Below the pieces are notes generated by a model. That model saw only the letters and a program-made list of their open reading frames with translations. It ran no database searches and was not told the DNA's origin. The position numbers and the translations under genes are program-made. From positions 62,001-126,000 of the forward strand of contig NZ_MZGX01000003.1 of assembly GCF_002051585.1 (NCBI RefSeq): a stretch of 64,000 nt of DNA, read 5' to 3'. The stretch comes from Ruminiclostridium hungatei (GTDB lineage: Bacteria; Bacillota; Clostridia; Acetivibrionales; DSM-1351). Positions 1 through 9,355 of the stretch are shown here, piece by piece; the first letter of the stretch is position 1, and every line of letters begins with the position of its first letter.

Positions 1-128
1 CTATAAACATAGAATTGTGTGTAAATTATTTCTATTAATGTAAATTATAATTTAAAAAATTCCAGAATGCAACAATTATTTTAAAAAAATTCAAAAATTT
101 TTATATATTGCCAATATGCGTTATGCCC

Positions 129-1019
129 TTAAACTCCTTCAAGATTAAAATCCGGTATATATTGAGTGTCTGCAGATTGCCGCTCCTGTACATAGCCTTC
201 TTCAAGTCCAAGCTTGTAAAGCTGTTCCACTACTCTTTGATATTCCTTTCTGGTAATTGGTCTGTTGATTTCAGGATACTTCTCCGCATCATAAAAGGGT
301 GTGTATTGACTCATTAATGAAACATACACACTTTTGGGAAGACTTTCACTTATCCAATTAAGTACGCTTATACTCTCCTTCGTATGCCCCGGAAGAATCA
401 GGTGCCTTATAACCAGGCCTTTGTGTATAATTCCAGAGTCATCAAGCACAGGGCTTCCGACCTGCCGGTACATCTCAAGAACAGCCTTTTGACTTACGTG
501 AGGATAGTCTTTTGCTTTTGAATATTTCAATGAGGTTTCACAGGTTGAATATTTCATGTCAGGCAAATATATATCTATCAAGCCTTCTATAGCCTTTAAT
601 GCTTCAATGCTCTCATAGCCGTTGGAGTTATATACAACAGGAACTGTCAGCTTGCCTTCAGCCTTTAATGCACGCAGTACCCGCGCTATCGCATGCACAT
701 AGTGGGACGGATTCACCAGGTTTATATTATGTGCTCCTTTATGAACAAGTTCTTCCACTATTTCCTCAAGCCTTCCTTCGGTTATCTCCCTGCCGAAATT
801 CTTCTGGCTGATACTGAAATTTTGGCAATATACACATTTCAAGTTGCAGCCTGAAAAGAAAATAGTGCCAGACCCCCTTGTACCACTTATGCAGGGCTCT
901 TCCCACATATGCAAAAATGCCCTTGCAACTTTTGGCTGTTCAGTAACGCCACAATATCCTGTTTCAACTTTTCTGTTTTTGTTGCAGTTTCTCGGACAGC
1001 TATTACAAAGGTCAGTCAT
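129..1019 (-). CDS. Radical SAM protein, PflA/PflX-like (COG1313 type)
   Basis: A 296-residue radical SAM protein. The CxxxCxxC cluster that binds the 4Fe-4S centre is visible as GCNLKCVYC (Cys58, Cys62, Cys65). Four more cysteines near the N-terminus (Cys5, Cys8, Cys12, Cys23) form the extra cluster typical of the PflX-like branch, which resembles pyruvate-formate-lyase activases but whose substrate is usually unknown. The ATG at 1019 is preferred over an upstream in-frame codon because GGAG lies 7 bases before it. It is the last gene on its strand, is divergent from the hydrolase at 1194, and has no obvious partner enzyme nearby. An AT-rich gap of about 130 bases follows, without a clear terminator. 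Family is confident, substrate unknown. Confidence 0.85.
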   Translation of the reverse strand: MTDLCNSCPRNCNKNRKVETGYCGVTEQPKVARAFLHMWEEPCISGTRGSGTIFFSGCNLKCVYCQNFSISQKNFGREITEGRLEEIVEELVHKGAHNINLVNPSHYVHAIARVLRALKAEGKLTVPVVYNSNGYESIEALKAIEGLIDIYLPDMKYSTCETSLKYSKAKDYPHVSQKAVLEMYRQVGSPVLDDSGIIHKGLVIRHLILPGHTKESISVLNWISESLPKSVYVSLMSQYTPFYDAEKYPEINRPITRKEYQRVVEQLYKLGLEEGYVQERQSADTQYIPDFNLEGV

Positions 1020-1105
1020 CTTTAATCTCCATAAGAACAAATTACCAGGCAAAGCAATATCCGCTTAATCTAAGGAGTCTGGAGCTCTCGCCTGTCTCAC
1101 CCTGA

Positions 1106-1132
1106 TATAATGTATTTACATTACCGGTAAAT
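1106..1132 (+). promoter_or_regulatory. Candidate extended -10 promoter with palindromic operator
   Basis: TGATATAAT (-10 hexamer at 1106-1111) fits an extended -10 promoter for the hydrolase at 1194. No convincing -35 is present. Immediately downstream is the inverted repeat ATTTAC (1114-1119) - 7 bases - GTAAAT (1127-1132), whose core TTACCGGTAA (1121-1130) is a perfect 10-bp palindrome. A palindrome at about the transcription start is the usual place for a repressor site. No regulator gene is adjacent, so the binding protein is unknown. Confidence 0.4.
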
Positions 1133-1193
1133 AAAAATATAATAAAACTTGAGTACCCATTAGTCAATAGTAATTTCCGGAGGATTTTACCCG

Positions 1194-2159
1194 ATGCAGC
1201 TTAAGACCGTTGCTTTTGCAGAAAGAAAAAGTGTTTTGCCAAAGAACATTTTTCTTGCAATTATATATATATTAGTTTTGATTTGTTTGGCTATCGGTGC
1301 TGTTTCCTTTATTGCAGCCTGGAAAATTACTCACCCTGCCAAGCTATCAACACCACAAATTTCATCAAATATTGCGCCTGATTACAGAAATGTAAGCTTT
1401 TACTGCAGTGAGTCCAAGGAAAAAATAAACGGCTGGTTTTTTCCCTCTTTAGGTTCTAAGACTACTGTGCTGATGATTCACAGCTACGGAAGGAACAGGC
1501 TGCAGTTTGATGAGGATACCTTCAGGCTGATATCCCGCCTGAACAATGAAAAGTTAAATGTACTTACAATTGATTTGCGCGGTTCGGGCAACTCGGCAGG
1601 TTCCATATCCACTTTCGGGAAAAATGAAACTACCGATGTCTTAACTGCCATAAAATACCTGAAGCAGCAGGAAACGGAGAATATCATACTGATGGGTTTT
1701 TCCACCGGTGCCTCCTCCTGTCTTTCTGCAATTTCAAAGTCCCCCTACCGGGACAGTATACTCGGAGTAATAGCTGACAGCCCTTATGCAAAAGCGGATA
1801 ACTTTATTGACTTTGCAATCGAAGAGGATAACTGGCTTCCGGCATATCCGTTCAAATATCCCATAGACTTTATTGCTAAAAGGCTTGCAAAGGTCAATGA
1901 CGAAATGGATATTATTCCGCAAGTGTCTGCAATAGTTCCTACTCCTCTATTGTTGATTGACGGAGCACAGCCCAGGCCCAGTGCCTCCGACAATACCAAA
2001 CTGCTATACGAAATGTATTTCAGAAAAAGTCCGGTGCCGGTTCATTACTGGAACTCCGGTGCAAAGGAGTACGGACAGAGCTTTACCGCTGACCCTGATA
2101 AATATATGGAAACCGTTGTGGAATTTATCAGGGAGTGTGTGGAGGACTTTGAGAAGTAG
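1194..2159 (+). CDS. Membrane-anchored alpha/beta hydrolase-like protein
   Basis: A 321-residue protein with one N-terminal membrane segment (about residues 19-42) followed by an extracytoplasmic alpha/beta hydrolase fold. The nucleophile elbow GFSTG places Ser170, and DLRGSGNS and DSPY match this family. The later triad positions look degraded: where relatives carry a GDxDxxVP acid loop this protein has DGAQPRPS (256-263), and where they carry GAGH it has GAKE (289-292). Either the histidine and acid are supplied elsewhere or the protein is not a classical hydrolase. GGAGG lies 10 bases before the ATG. It is the only sizeable plus-strand gene in the window and is monocistronic. Confidence 0.75.
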   Translation: MQLKTVAFAERKSVLPKNIFLAIIYILVLICLAIGAVSFIAAWKITHPAKLSTPQISSNIAPDYRNVSFYCSESKEKINGWFFPSLGSKTTVLMIHSYGRNRLQFDEDTFRLISRLNNEKLNVLTIDLRGSGNSAGSISTFGKNETTDVLTAIKYLKQQETENIILMGFSTGASSCLSAISKSPYRDSILGVIADSPYAKADNFIDFAIEEDNWLPAYPFKYPIDFIAKRLAKVNDEMDIIPQVSAIVPTPLLLIDGAQPRPSASDNTKLLYEMYFRKSPVPVHYWNSGAKEYGQSFTADPDKYMETVVEFIRECVEDFEK

Positions 2160-2216
2160 CTTTCTTGTATTCTCTTTCCCTCGGCATTCATTAAGCTGCT
2201 GAAATGTTTTCATATT

Positions 2217-2247
2217 AGCATAAATTGGATTTATGGCTCTTTTTTTG
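2217..2247 (+). terminator. Candidate terminator of the hydrolase gene
   Basis: An A/T-rich hairpin (AGCATAAAT, 3-base loop, ATTTATGGCT with one bulged base) is followed by a run of T from 2240 to 2246, about 60 bases after the stop codon of the plus-strand hydrolase. The stem is weak but the T-tract is good. Confidence 0.45.
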
Positions 2248-2269
2248 CATGAACAAAATAACACTCGAA

Positions 2270-2294
2270 TTCCACAAACCAGGGTGTTGTGGAA
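2270..2294. repeat. 8-bp inverted repeat between convergent genes
   Basis: TTCCACAA and TTGTGGAA pair around a 9-base loop. There is no T-tract on either strand, so it is not a standard terminator. It lies between the plus-strand hydrolase and the last gene of the minus-strand sugar island. Confidence 0.4.
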
Positions 2295-2331
2295 ATGGAT
2301 TTGAAAGACTTATATCAGCCTTACTGGCAAA

Positions 2332-3000
2332 TCATGAAATATTGAATTGATTATACAGAAGATCTCTTATATACTTGGATTCAGCGGAAATAAATCCCTG
2401 AGTTCCAGAAATTGTAACATATTTGTTAAATGAAACATCTGATGCTTCTCTGCTTGAAAACCGGCTATTCAGTATGTGATGCTTCATTTTATCAATTTCA
2501 CGGCTCCCAATGATATTTTCAATATCATATCCTGCCGCACCCTTTAGTAATTCCCAAATATCCCTTTGCTGCTGCGGATTCATTAAATAGAGTTCATACT
2601 CAATATTGAACGATTCCTGATGATAAATGCTTCCCATACCTTTTTCGAGAGCATCTTTATTCTCGGCTAGAAACGGCGTCCAAATTTTGATATTATTTTG
2701 CAAATCGGTTATTATATGAGAGCAGTAACCATATATAAAATCTTTTTTTTCACCAAAGTTATTAAGTTTTAAAAAAGTAAGAATATGTGATAGCCATTCC
2801 TGATTGTTTGTTATGTTACCCCATTTTTCATCTCCAATGCAGAGATGGCTTTTCTTTTTTAAATCACTATTATAGTTGTCCAAAAAATGAACAGCATCTG
2901 GCGCGATTGCTCCCAGCATAAAGTCACACGGCCTATTTATTTCAGGTGTACTTTTTAATATATTATATGCAATATATAAATGTGTCATCGCAAAAGGCAT
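2332..3000 (-). CDS. Zinc-dependent phospholipase C/S1-P1-like family protein
   Basis: A 222-residue protein of the bacterial zinc-dependent phospholipase C superfamily (PF00882-like). The helix-bundle zinc ligands can be followed: His7, Asp35 and His38 in APDAVH, His52 in KKSH, and His95 and Asp99 in GYCSHIITD. It has no signal peptide and is shorter than the secreted toxins, so it belongs to the cytosolic branch whose substrates are unknown. AAGGGGAAG precedes the ATG. It is the last gene before the convergent hydrolase and follows the sugar island in transcription order, though a link to glycan modification is only positional. It could instead hydrolyse another phosphodiester. Confidence 0.65.
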   Translation of the reverse strand: MPFAMTHLYIAYNILKSTPEINRPCDFMLGAIAPDAVHFLDNYNSDLKKKSHLCIGDEKWGNITNNQEWLSHILTFLKLNNFGEKKDFIYGYCSHIITDLQNNIKIWTPFLAENKDALEKGMGSIYHQESFNIEYELYLMNPQQQRDIWELLKGAAGYDIENIIGSREIDKMKHHILNSRFSSREASDVSFNKYVTISGTQGFISAESKYIRDLLYNQFNIS

Positions 3001-3048
3001 AATGCTTCCCCTTATTAAGTCTGTGACCCGATTAATAATTTTTTACAG

Positions 3049-4011
3049 TTAATTTATTCTGTCAATATAATTGATAAATTCACTATCAATATCACTGTCA
3101 CAGTTTTCCAATATATCATTAAGTTGATTGATTGACGAACAGCTAACCAATGCTATGCCATCAATTTCATTACTCGTAATATAACCATTCACTACTGCTG
3201 TTGGTGATAAACTGTTCTCTTCACAATATTCTTTAATATAGTTAAGCCTTCTTACATTTACTTCTGTTGCTATTCTATGCTTAAGAAAGTTGTCCAGATT
3301 CTCCAGCCCCTCAGCTATTGCTTTTTGGAAAAAACCTTTTGCCTGTGATGTATATGCCATACAAACAAGATTATTTTTCAGTATGTAATCATAAGTGTCT
3401 TTATCCATATGCGTAGTAGTGCTGTCATTCCACATTGTCTCTGTGTACGCGGCAATTGACCACCATGTTTGAATTAGTGTCAACGGTCTGTATCCATGCT
3501 TATTTGCGTAAAGATTTGCAGAGACGATTCTTTCGGGCGACCAGTTGCATACTCCCAGCCCTCTGACATTTCCCTGTTCACATATAATTTGAAGTGTTTC
3601 CATGATTTCGCCCACAGGCCTTTGAGGCTCGTCCCTGTGCAACAGGTAAAAATCTATTGTTTTACTCATGAGTGCATCCTGGCTTTCCTTGAACTCATCC
3701 ACCAGGTTACTTTTTTCAAGATTGATAATAAAATTTTTCCCTTGATTCCTAACTCCACCTTTTGTAGATATATATACTTTATTTCTGATTTTACGCGACG
3801 CAATCCACTTGCCTATGGTTTTCTCGCTAACCCCCCGTCCATTTTCTACCCACTCATAATAATTCCGGGCAGTATCCAGTAGATTACCTCCTCCAGCAAT
3901 AAACAGGTCAAGCATTTCAAAAGATTTTTCCTCATCTATGCGTGTTCCGAATCTTCCTGTCCCTAATCCTATTTTTGATATATTGACATCATACTTGTTA
4001 ATATATTTCAT
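3049..4011 (-). CDS. Aldo/keto reductase
   Basis: A 320-residue NAD(P)H-dependent aldo/keto reductase with a TIM-barrel fold. The N-terminal GLGTGRFG strand and the catalytic tetrad are visible: Asp46 (LLDTARNYY), Tyr51 or Tyr52, Lys84 (STKGG) and His125 (YLLHRDEP). The ATG at 4011 with GGGAG 7 bases upstream is preferred over an in-frame TTG at 4056 that lacks a ribosome site. It lies 45 bases behind an FkbM methyltransferase at the end of the sugar island, so reduction of a keto-sugar intermediate is a reasonable guess. The family is broad and the substrate cannot be read from sequence. Confidence 0.8.
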   Translation of the reverse strand: MKYINKYDVNISKIGLGTGRFGTRIDEEKSFEMLDLFIAGGGNLLDTARNYYEWVENGRGVSEKTIGKWIASRKIRNKVYISTKGGVRNQGKNFIINLEKSNLVDEFKESQDALMSKTIDFYLLHRDEPQRPVGEIMETLQIICEQGNVRGLGVCNWSPERIVSANLYANKHGYRPLTLIQTWWSIAAYTETMWNDSTTTHMDKDTYDYILKNNLVCMAYTSQAKGFFQKAIAEGLENLDNFLKHRIATEVNVRRLNYIKEYCEENSLSPTAVVNGYITSNEIDGIALVSCSSINQLNDILENCDSDIDSEFINYIDRIN

Positions 4012-4056
4012 CTTGTGCTCCCATAAAAATAGTATTTTTTCCAAAGTATTAACCAA

Positions 4057-5202
4057 TTACTTCTGATACAGTATCCTTCTATTTTCTGGAACTGCATAAA
4101 GTATCGTTTCATTAATGTTCATATAACTTCTTAGATATAAAGAATAAAAGGGATATCTCTCTTTAATAAAAATTGGGATTTCCCAAAAATCTCTCTCTGT
4201 ATGATATATTGCAACCGCTAGAACCGGTCTGCAATTCCTTATTGTAAAATCCGCCCCGGCTAGAACGCGCTGTTCAAAACCCTCCACATCAATTTTAATA
4301 AATGTAGGACAAGAAGTAGAAAAAAGACCATCCAGGGTATTGCAATCTACTACTGCTTCTTCATCAGAACATATCACAGAATTTTCATTCCCATAATTTC
4401 GTATGCCAACATTATCCGATAAATTACTCAAGGCACAATGTACGATACTTATTCTATCATCGTTATATTTATTTTTCTTTTGTTCTAAAACTTTGATATA
4501 TTCGGGGTCCGGCTCAATGGCGTAATAATTTGAAAAGCAGAAATCATTATTTTTGAGAAAAATATCCATCACATCACCCTTAAAGGCCCCGCAATCTATA
4601 AAAACCTCATTGCCATTCTTACAATAGGTATCATATGCAAAATACTGTTGCTGCAGAGGTAACGCAGGTATGGCAGTATTGATATTATCCGCCAGGCACT
4701 CCATTATTCTCAGATATGTTTCTTTTGAAACATTATCTGCCAAGGAGTCATAAACTTTCCCTATATTTTCTGCATTATCCTTTATAAATTGTACATCCGG
4801 TGAAATTAAAAGCTTCTGCCTGGAAAATAATTTTTTATTATTTCTCAGATCAGTTATATGTATAACTTTTAAATATCCCAGACCCAAAATATAGTTTTTT
4901 ATCTCATCATACAGACTCCCTTTTTGAAGCATGCAAACAACAACCAGATATTTGCCGGCATTCTCTAACGCCTCAGGTTGTTGAACCGGCACCCCCATTA
5001 TAACAGTTCCGTGTTTTAGCTTGTTTTTATCAAAAAAACATACGGGCGCCAAGCCATTATCCTGCATCAGTTCACAAACCATAGCCCCACAATAACCTGC
5101 TCCGTAAATTATTACAGGCTCATTAATATTTAAATCATTATAACAGCAATCGTAATAATGCTCTGTTGAATTTCTATTTAATATAGTTCTAAGCTCTTCC
5201 AT
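4057..5202 (-). CDS. Two-domain FkbM family methyltransferase (copy A)
   Basis: A 381-residue protein. Residues about 28-125 form a Rossmann-like domain opening with IIYGAGYCG and FFDKN, like the nucleotide-binding half of sugar-modifying enzymes. Residues about 198-370 are an FkbM-type SAM-dependent O-methyltransferase, with motif I FIDCGAFKGD and the family signature TFIKIDVEGFE. The ATG at 5202 has GGAG 7 bases upstream; an earlier in-frame start lacks one. It begins 1 base after the stop of the ThDP enzyme, so the two are probably translationally coupled. It is one of four such proteins in the island and resembles copy C most (both have a WEIP...YLRSYMN C-terminus). The likely acceptor is a sugar hydroxyl of the surface glycan. 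Confidence 0.85.
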   Translation of the reverse strand: MEELRTILNRNSTEHYYDCCYNDLNINEPVIIYGAGYCGAMVCELMQDNGLAPVCFFDKNKLKHGTVIMGVPVQQPEALENAGKYLVVVCMLQKGSLYDEIKNYILGLGYLKVIHITDLRNNKKLFSRQKLLISPDVQFIKDNAENIGKVYDSLADNVSKETYLRIMECLADNINTAIPALPLQQQYFAYDTYCKNGNEVFIDCGAFKGDVMDIFLKNNDFCFSNYYAIEPDPEYIKVLEQKKNKYNDDRISIVHCALSNLSDNVGIRNYGNENSVICSDEEAVVDCNTLDGLFSTSCPTFIKIDVEGFEQRVLAGADFTIRNCRPVLAVAIYHTERDFWEIPIFIKERYPFYSLYLRSYMNINETILYAVPENRRILYQK

Positions 5203-5203
5203 A

Positions 5204-6949
5204 TTATTTCTCCAAAAACGGATACATATCATCAAATTCTGCTGCCTTTAACGAGCCGTCCGGCATAACTCTTGAAGCTATGCGAGGTGCTATGTCATAA
5301 AACTCACTGAGGACTACTTCACATATTACAGGTGTATCCTTCTTCATTATCTCTCCAAGCGCAGCTTCAATATCGTCACCTTCATTAATTCTGGCGCTCT
5401 CGAGGCCGTATGCTTCAGCAACAGAACAAAAATCCGGCATACATAAGCCGCTGTCCGGGCCTACCCCTAAAAACCTATCGTTCATATAATTATGCTGATT
5501 ATGCCTAATCAAAACATATCCATTATTTTTAAATATAAACATCTTTATTGGCAATTTATTATATTTTATGGTCGCCAGTTCCTGTATATTCATTTGAGCA
5601 CTTCCATCGCCGGTTAATACCACGGTATGCTTATTGGTGGTTGCCGCACCTATGGCTCCGGCCCAAAAGCCCATACAAGAGAACCCACCCGATATCAGGT
5701 ATCTCTGTGTTCCTTTTAGCTTAATTGCCTGTGAAACTATATTGCACACACTTCCTGTATCAGTAAGTATAACTGAATCATCATATAAGTGTTCTGATAA
5801 CTGTTCGACAAAATAATAAGGATTAAGGGGCTTTTCCTTTCTATATGACTCAAGTACAACCGGGTATTTATCCACCAGCTCCTTGCATTGATTTAACCAA
5901 CTGATATTCTGGTGGGTTTCTTTATAGCTTGAAAGAATAGCCTCAATAAAAAGCCTGATATCTCCATTTATTTTAATATCAACCGGTACATCTGACTTTG
6001 CCAGTTCCAACCTGTCAATATCCACCATTATCTTTTGGGCATTCCCTCCAAAATCTTTTGGATAGTATCCTATTGTGGATACTGACAGCCTGCTGCCCAG
6101 GATAATAAGCAAATCACATTGCTGAATTATAAAGTGAGAAGCCCTTGTTCCATAGGCTCCAGGCCTGCCCATAAAATAAGGATTATCAGAATTAATTGCA
6201 TCAATACCTCCTCTGGAGGTAACAACAGGTATCTGCAAGGTTTTGCTTAACTCATCCAATGCTTCGACGGCATTTGCACTCCTCACTCCATACCCAGCCA
6301 GTATCAGAGGCTTTTTTGAAGAAGAAATCATTTGAACAACAGTTTGAACTTGTTCTTCAGATATATCCAGGCATTGGCTGGTTTCATACTTTTTACTTGA
6401 GGCTTTTTCAAATGCGCTGTCCGGAATTTGTCTATTTTGAATATCAACAGGTACATCCAACCAAACCGGGCCTTTTCTGCCGCTCATTGCGAGCTCATAT
6501 GCCCTCTCCATATGCTCAACAATATCCGCTTCGTTCATAACGGCTGCAAAATATTTGGTTATAGATGATACTATAGGCTCCAGGTTCAAGCTTTGAGTGC
6601 CATGCTGGCGGATTCCCGTATCAATTTCATATTGCAGCAATTTTGAAGACGCCTGGCCTGATAATATAAAAACCGGTGATGAATCCAAATAAGCCTGTGC
6701 AACACCTGTTATGGCATTGGTGGCTCCGGGTCCAATGGTGACTAAACAAACACCCGGTACTTGTCCCAAACGTCCGCACATGTCAGCAGACATTGCTGCG
6801 GCCTGTTCATGATGATTACATATGACTTTTAATTTCTCATTCCGCTTCAAGGCATCCGTCAAAAACATGGCGGAGCTTCCTGACACCATAAATACAGTTT
6901 CACAGCCTTTTTTTTGTAGAAAATCAAATATATATTCCGAAACATTCAT
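5204..6949 (-). CDS. Acetolactate-synthase-like thiamine-diphosphate enzyme
   Basis: A 581-residue ThDP enzyme with the three-domain layout of acetolactate synthase: PYR domain with activating Glu48 (CNHHEQAAAM), central domain (about 195-340), and PP domain with GDG (447-449) to NN (475-476). There is no regulatory subunit gene beside it and it sits among sugar genes, which argues against branched-chain amino acid synthesis. Enzymes of this family make carbon-branched sugars (YerE adds a two-carbon unit to a CDP-keto-sugar) or act in other acyloin chemistry. The start is either ATG 6949 or the in-frame TTG at 6955, which sits better behind AAGGA. It is followed after 1 base by FkbM copy A. 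Confidence 0.85.
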   Translation of the reverse strand: MNVSEYIFDFLQKKGCETVFMVSGSSAMFLTDALKRNEKLKVICNHHEQAAAMSADMCGRLGQVPGVCLVTIGPGATNAITGVAQAYLDSSPVFILSGQASSKLLQYEIDTGIRQHGTQSLNLEPIVSSITKYFAAVMNEADIVEHMERAYELAMSGRKGPVWLDVPVDIQNRQIPDSAFEKASSKKYETSQCLDISEEQVQTVVQMISSSKKPLILAGYGVRSANAVEALDELSKTLQIPVVTSRGGIDAINSDNPYFMGRPGAYGTRASHFIIQQCDLLIILGSRLSVSTIGYYPKDFGGNAQKIMVDIDRLELAKSDVPVDIKINGDIRLFIEAILSSYKETHQNISWLNQCKELVDKYPVVLESYRKEKPLNPYYFVEQLSEHLYDDSVILTDTGSVCNIVSQAIKLKGTQRYLISGGFSCMGFWAGAIGAATTNKHTVVLTGDGSAQMNIQELATIKYNKLPIKMFIFKNNGYVLIRHNQHNYMNDRFLGVGPDSGLCMPDFCSVAEAYGLESARINEGDDIEAALGEIMKKDTPVICEVVLSEFYDIAPRIASRVMPDGSLKAAEFDDMYPFLEK

Positions 6950-7075
6950 GGACAAAATTCTACCATCCTTATTCTAATATAAATTTTTATAAAGCTATTA
7001 TTCTCACTAGAGCAATTACCCTATACTATAAATTATAGAGTACGCCTTGTGCTTAATTTTTAACTCTGATCTATA

Positions 7076-8182
7076 TTATAGAGTCGCATATAGTACCGTC
7101 TCATACTCACATGAACTATAATGCCTTAAATACAATTTGTACTCCGGCACAAGCCGCTTTATATAATTGGTTATTACCCAGGGGTCTTCTACTTTATGAT
7201 ATACGCAGATAGCAAGTTTGGGCTTATTTTTAACTATCGTTTGTTCTGCACCCTGCAATGCTGATAATTCAGAACCTTCCAGATCCATTTTTATAAAAGT
7301 TACCGCATCATTAGTGCATATATCATCTATTCGAACTAAATCACTCGATAATCTTATCATATCTATCCCATGTATATTATTTATTTTTGAGGATGTTCCC
7401 ATTGGGTAATAATAAATAGTTCTGTTGGAATCGCTGATACCTTTATTATAAACAACTACTTTTTCAGCGATATCCTCTGGTAATTTAGCTATATTATTAA
7501 TTTGCAGGTTGTAGCTATCTTGATTCATTTCAAATGAAATAACTTTTTTAAATTTGTTGTTTACAAAATTAAAAAAAGCTTTTATAGTATCTCCATCATA
7601 TGATCCTCCGTCAAGAAAAACCTCATTTTCTGTAACTTTAATAATATCAGTATCAAAGTACTGATTCTGTTCTTCATACTTAGAAAAATCTACGTCTGTT
7701 GTGATCCAATGTAACAACCTTGCCAAAAATATTTCTTTTGATAATTCATCTTCAAATAAATTATATGCTTTTATGCATTCATCTCTTATGGATTTTACAT
7801 CCAATGATTTGATTGCATTTAAAAGTATAAGTTTATATCCCAAATTTTTAAAATATAGAATATTTTCTTTCGATAATTGTGTTTCAATTTCCTTAAATAA
7901 GCTAGTAGAAATAAACACAACTGTATCATCTTTATTTTCTTTCAGATATTCAAAAGACTGGCATTTTACACCGAAGTATTCCTGACCCACTTTTTGAGGG
8001 TCATTATCACAAAAAAAGTCAATATTAACACCCATTTCATTAAAAATACTGTAAATAAATTTTGATGCTGCTCCAAACGCAAATATACAAACCTTTTTTG
8101 TTTTTGCTAACTCTAAAAAACTATCAAGCTCTTCTGTTCTATTAATTGTCTCATACATGTTTAATACTTTTTCGATTGTCAT
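7076..8182 (-). CDS. Two-domain FkbM family methyltransferase (copy B)
   Basis: A 368-residue protein with the same plan as the other island copies: an N-terminal nucleotide-binding-like domain (CIFAFGAASK then FFCDND) and a C-terminal FkbM methyltransferase (VFLDGGSYDGDT, then TFIKMDLEGSE). Its C-terminus (LAICVYHKVEDPW, YKLYLRHY) matches copy D more closely than copies A and C. AGGGGA lies 7 bases before the ATG. Gaps of roughly 115 bases on both sides make it the most isolated gene of the island, and by eye it is more A/T-rich than its neighbours, which could mean a separate acquisition. Predicted role is O-methylation of a glycan sugar. Confidence 0.85.
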   Translation of the reverse strand: MTIEKVLNMYETINRTEELDSFLELAKTKKVCIFAFGAASKFIYSIFNEMGVNIDFFCDNDPQKVGQEYFGVKCQSFEYLKENKDDTVVFISTSLFKEIETQLSKENILYFKNLGYKLILLNAIKSLDVKSIRDECIKAYNLFEDELSKEIFLARLLHWITTDVDFSKYEEQNQYFDTDIIKVTENEVFLDGGSYDGDTIKAFFNFVNNKFKKVISFEMNQDSYNLQINNIAKLPEDIAEKVVVYNKGISDSNRTIYYYPMGTSSKINNIHGIDMIRLSSDLVRIDDICTNDAVTFIKMDLEGSELSALQGAEQTIVKNKPKLAICVYHKVEDPWVITNYIKRLVPEYKLYLRHYSSCEYETVLYATL

Positions 8183-8296
8183 ATCTATTTCCCCTTACCA
8201 ATTATCCGTAATCTGCAAAGTTTTTACCACTGTAAACTAATCAGACATGCACCCTTTATTCTTATGTAATAATAAAATCTATTAATTACCTGCTAT

Positions 8297-9355
8297 CTAG
8301 GATTTTTTACTTTTTTTATAAGCTTCATAAATTAACTTTTGAACTCTTAGTGCATCTTTAAAATCAGGCAATATATTTGATTTGTTTCCTGACCATACCT
8401 GATTTGCAAAAGTAGTCAGTGCCGCTGTGTGAGCAGATTGAAAATAGCCTAACGAGTCTTTAGCTTTTGAGAAAAATAATGGCTTAGTAATGTCTTCAGC
8501 TGCAAAATACGTAACAGAATTACCCGAGTTATAGTCATAATGAACTACCTTGTAGGGATTCTGCATGTATAATTTCAAACTCCCTTTTTCACCGAAAATT
8601 TCAACACAATTTCTCTGAGTTTCTTCTGCACTTATTCTTGACACTTCGATATTTCCCCACAGCCCCTTCTCAGTAACAACATTGCAATAAGCATATTCAT
8701 CTACTTCACTGCGATCAGAAAAATGAATTTTCAGTTCTGCATTTATATCAACTATCATACCATAGGTATCTCTGAATATAAAGTTTGCCAGATCAATCAA
8801 ATGCGACCCGGAATCTAATAACGCCCCTCCCCCGGATTGAATGGAATTTTTCCAGCCCTCTCTTTTAATATTCAAGTAAGATCCATGATACATTGAAAAT
8901 TTGAAATTTATCAGATTCCCAATCAGTTCCTCTTCCAGCTTTGTTTTTATAATGTGTACAGCAGGTATGAATCTTAATATAAAAGCAACCCCGTTAGAAA
9001 CATTGTTTTCCTCAACTGATTCTACCATTTTACGTGCTGTAGCTATGCTGTCCGATAATGGTTTTTCACAATATATTGGCACTTTTCTTTCAGAAAAATA
9101 CTTTACATACTCAAAGTGGATATCATTAGGTGTACATATGTCAACGAAATCTATATGCTCATTTATAAATAATTCATCTGAATCAGTATAATTCTTGATA
9201 CCATGTAAATTAATTTGTTGTGCCTTCCTTGTCAGCGCTGCTACAGGCTGAATTATATAATTCAAGTTATTACGTATATTAGCGTCAAAAGCAGCCAGAA
9301 GGTGTGTTTTTGAAATCTCTCCCAGTCCCACTATTGCAAACTTTACTTCATTCAT
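8297..9355 (-). CDS. Gfo/Idh/MocA family oxidoreductase
   Basis: A 352-residue NAD(P)-dependent oxidoreductase. The N-terminal Rossmann motif AIVGLGEISKTHL and the conserved CEKPL loop identify the family, and the C-terminal alpha/beta substrate domain contains GGGALLDSGSHLIDL. These enzymes oxidise or reduce sugar hydroxyl or keto groups, commonly on nucleotide-sugars such as UDP-GlcNAc derivatives or on scyllo-inositol. The start overlaps the stop of FkbM copy C by four bases (ATGA), so the two are translationally coupled. With the CDP-sugar and ThDP genes close by, a keto-sugar substrate is likely, but the exact one cannot be assigned. Confidence 0.85.
   Translation of the reverse strand: MNEVKFAIVGLGEISKTHLLAAFDANIRNNLNYIIQPVAALTRKAQQINLHGIKNYTDSDELFINEHIDFVDICTPNDIHFEYVKYFSERKVPIYCEKPLSDSIATARKMVESVEENNVSNGVAFILRFIPAVHIIKTKLEEELIGNLINFKFSMYHGSYLNIKREGWKNSIQSGGGALLDSGSHLIDLANFIFRDTYGMIVDINAELKIHFSDRSEVDEYAYCNVVTEKGLWGNIEVSRISAEETQRNCVEIFGEKGSLKLYMQNPYKVVHYDYNSGNSVTYFAAEDITKPLFFSKAKDSLGYFQSAHTAALTTFANQVWSGNKSNILPDFKDALRVQKLIYEAYKKSKKS

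Noticed and set aside
2270-2294. Hairpin as terminator of the sugar island
   Set aside because: No T-tract on either strand.
5204-6949. Assignment as branched-chain amino acid enzyme IlvB
   Set aside because: No ilvN, ilvC or leu genes nearby and placement inside a sugar operon; kept as ALS-like.
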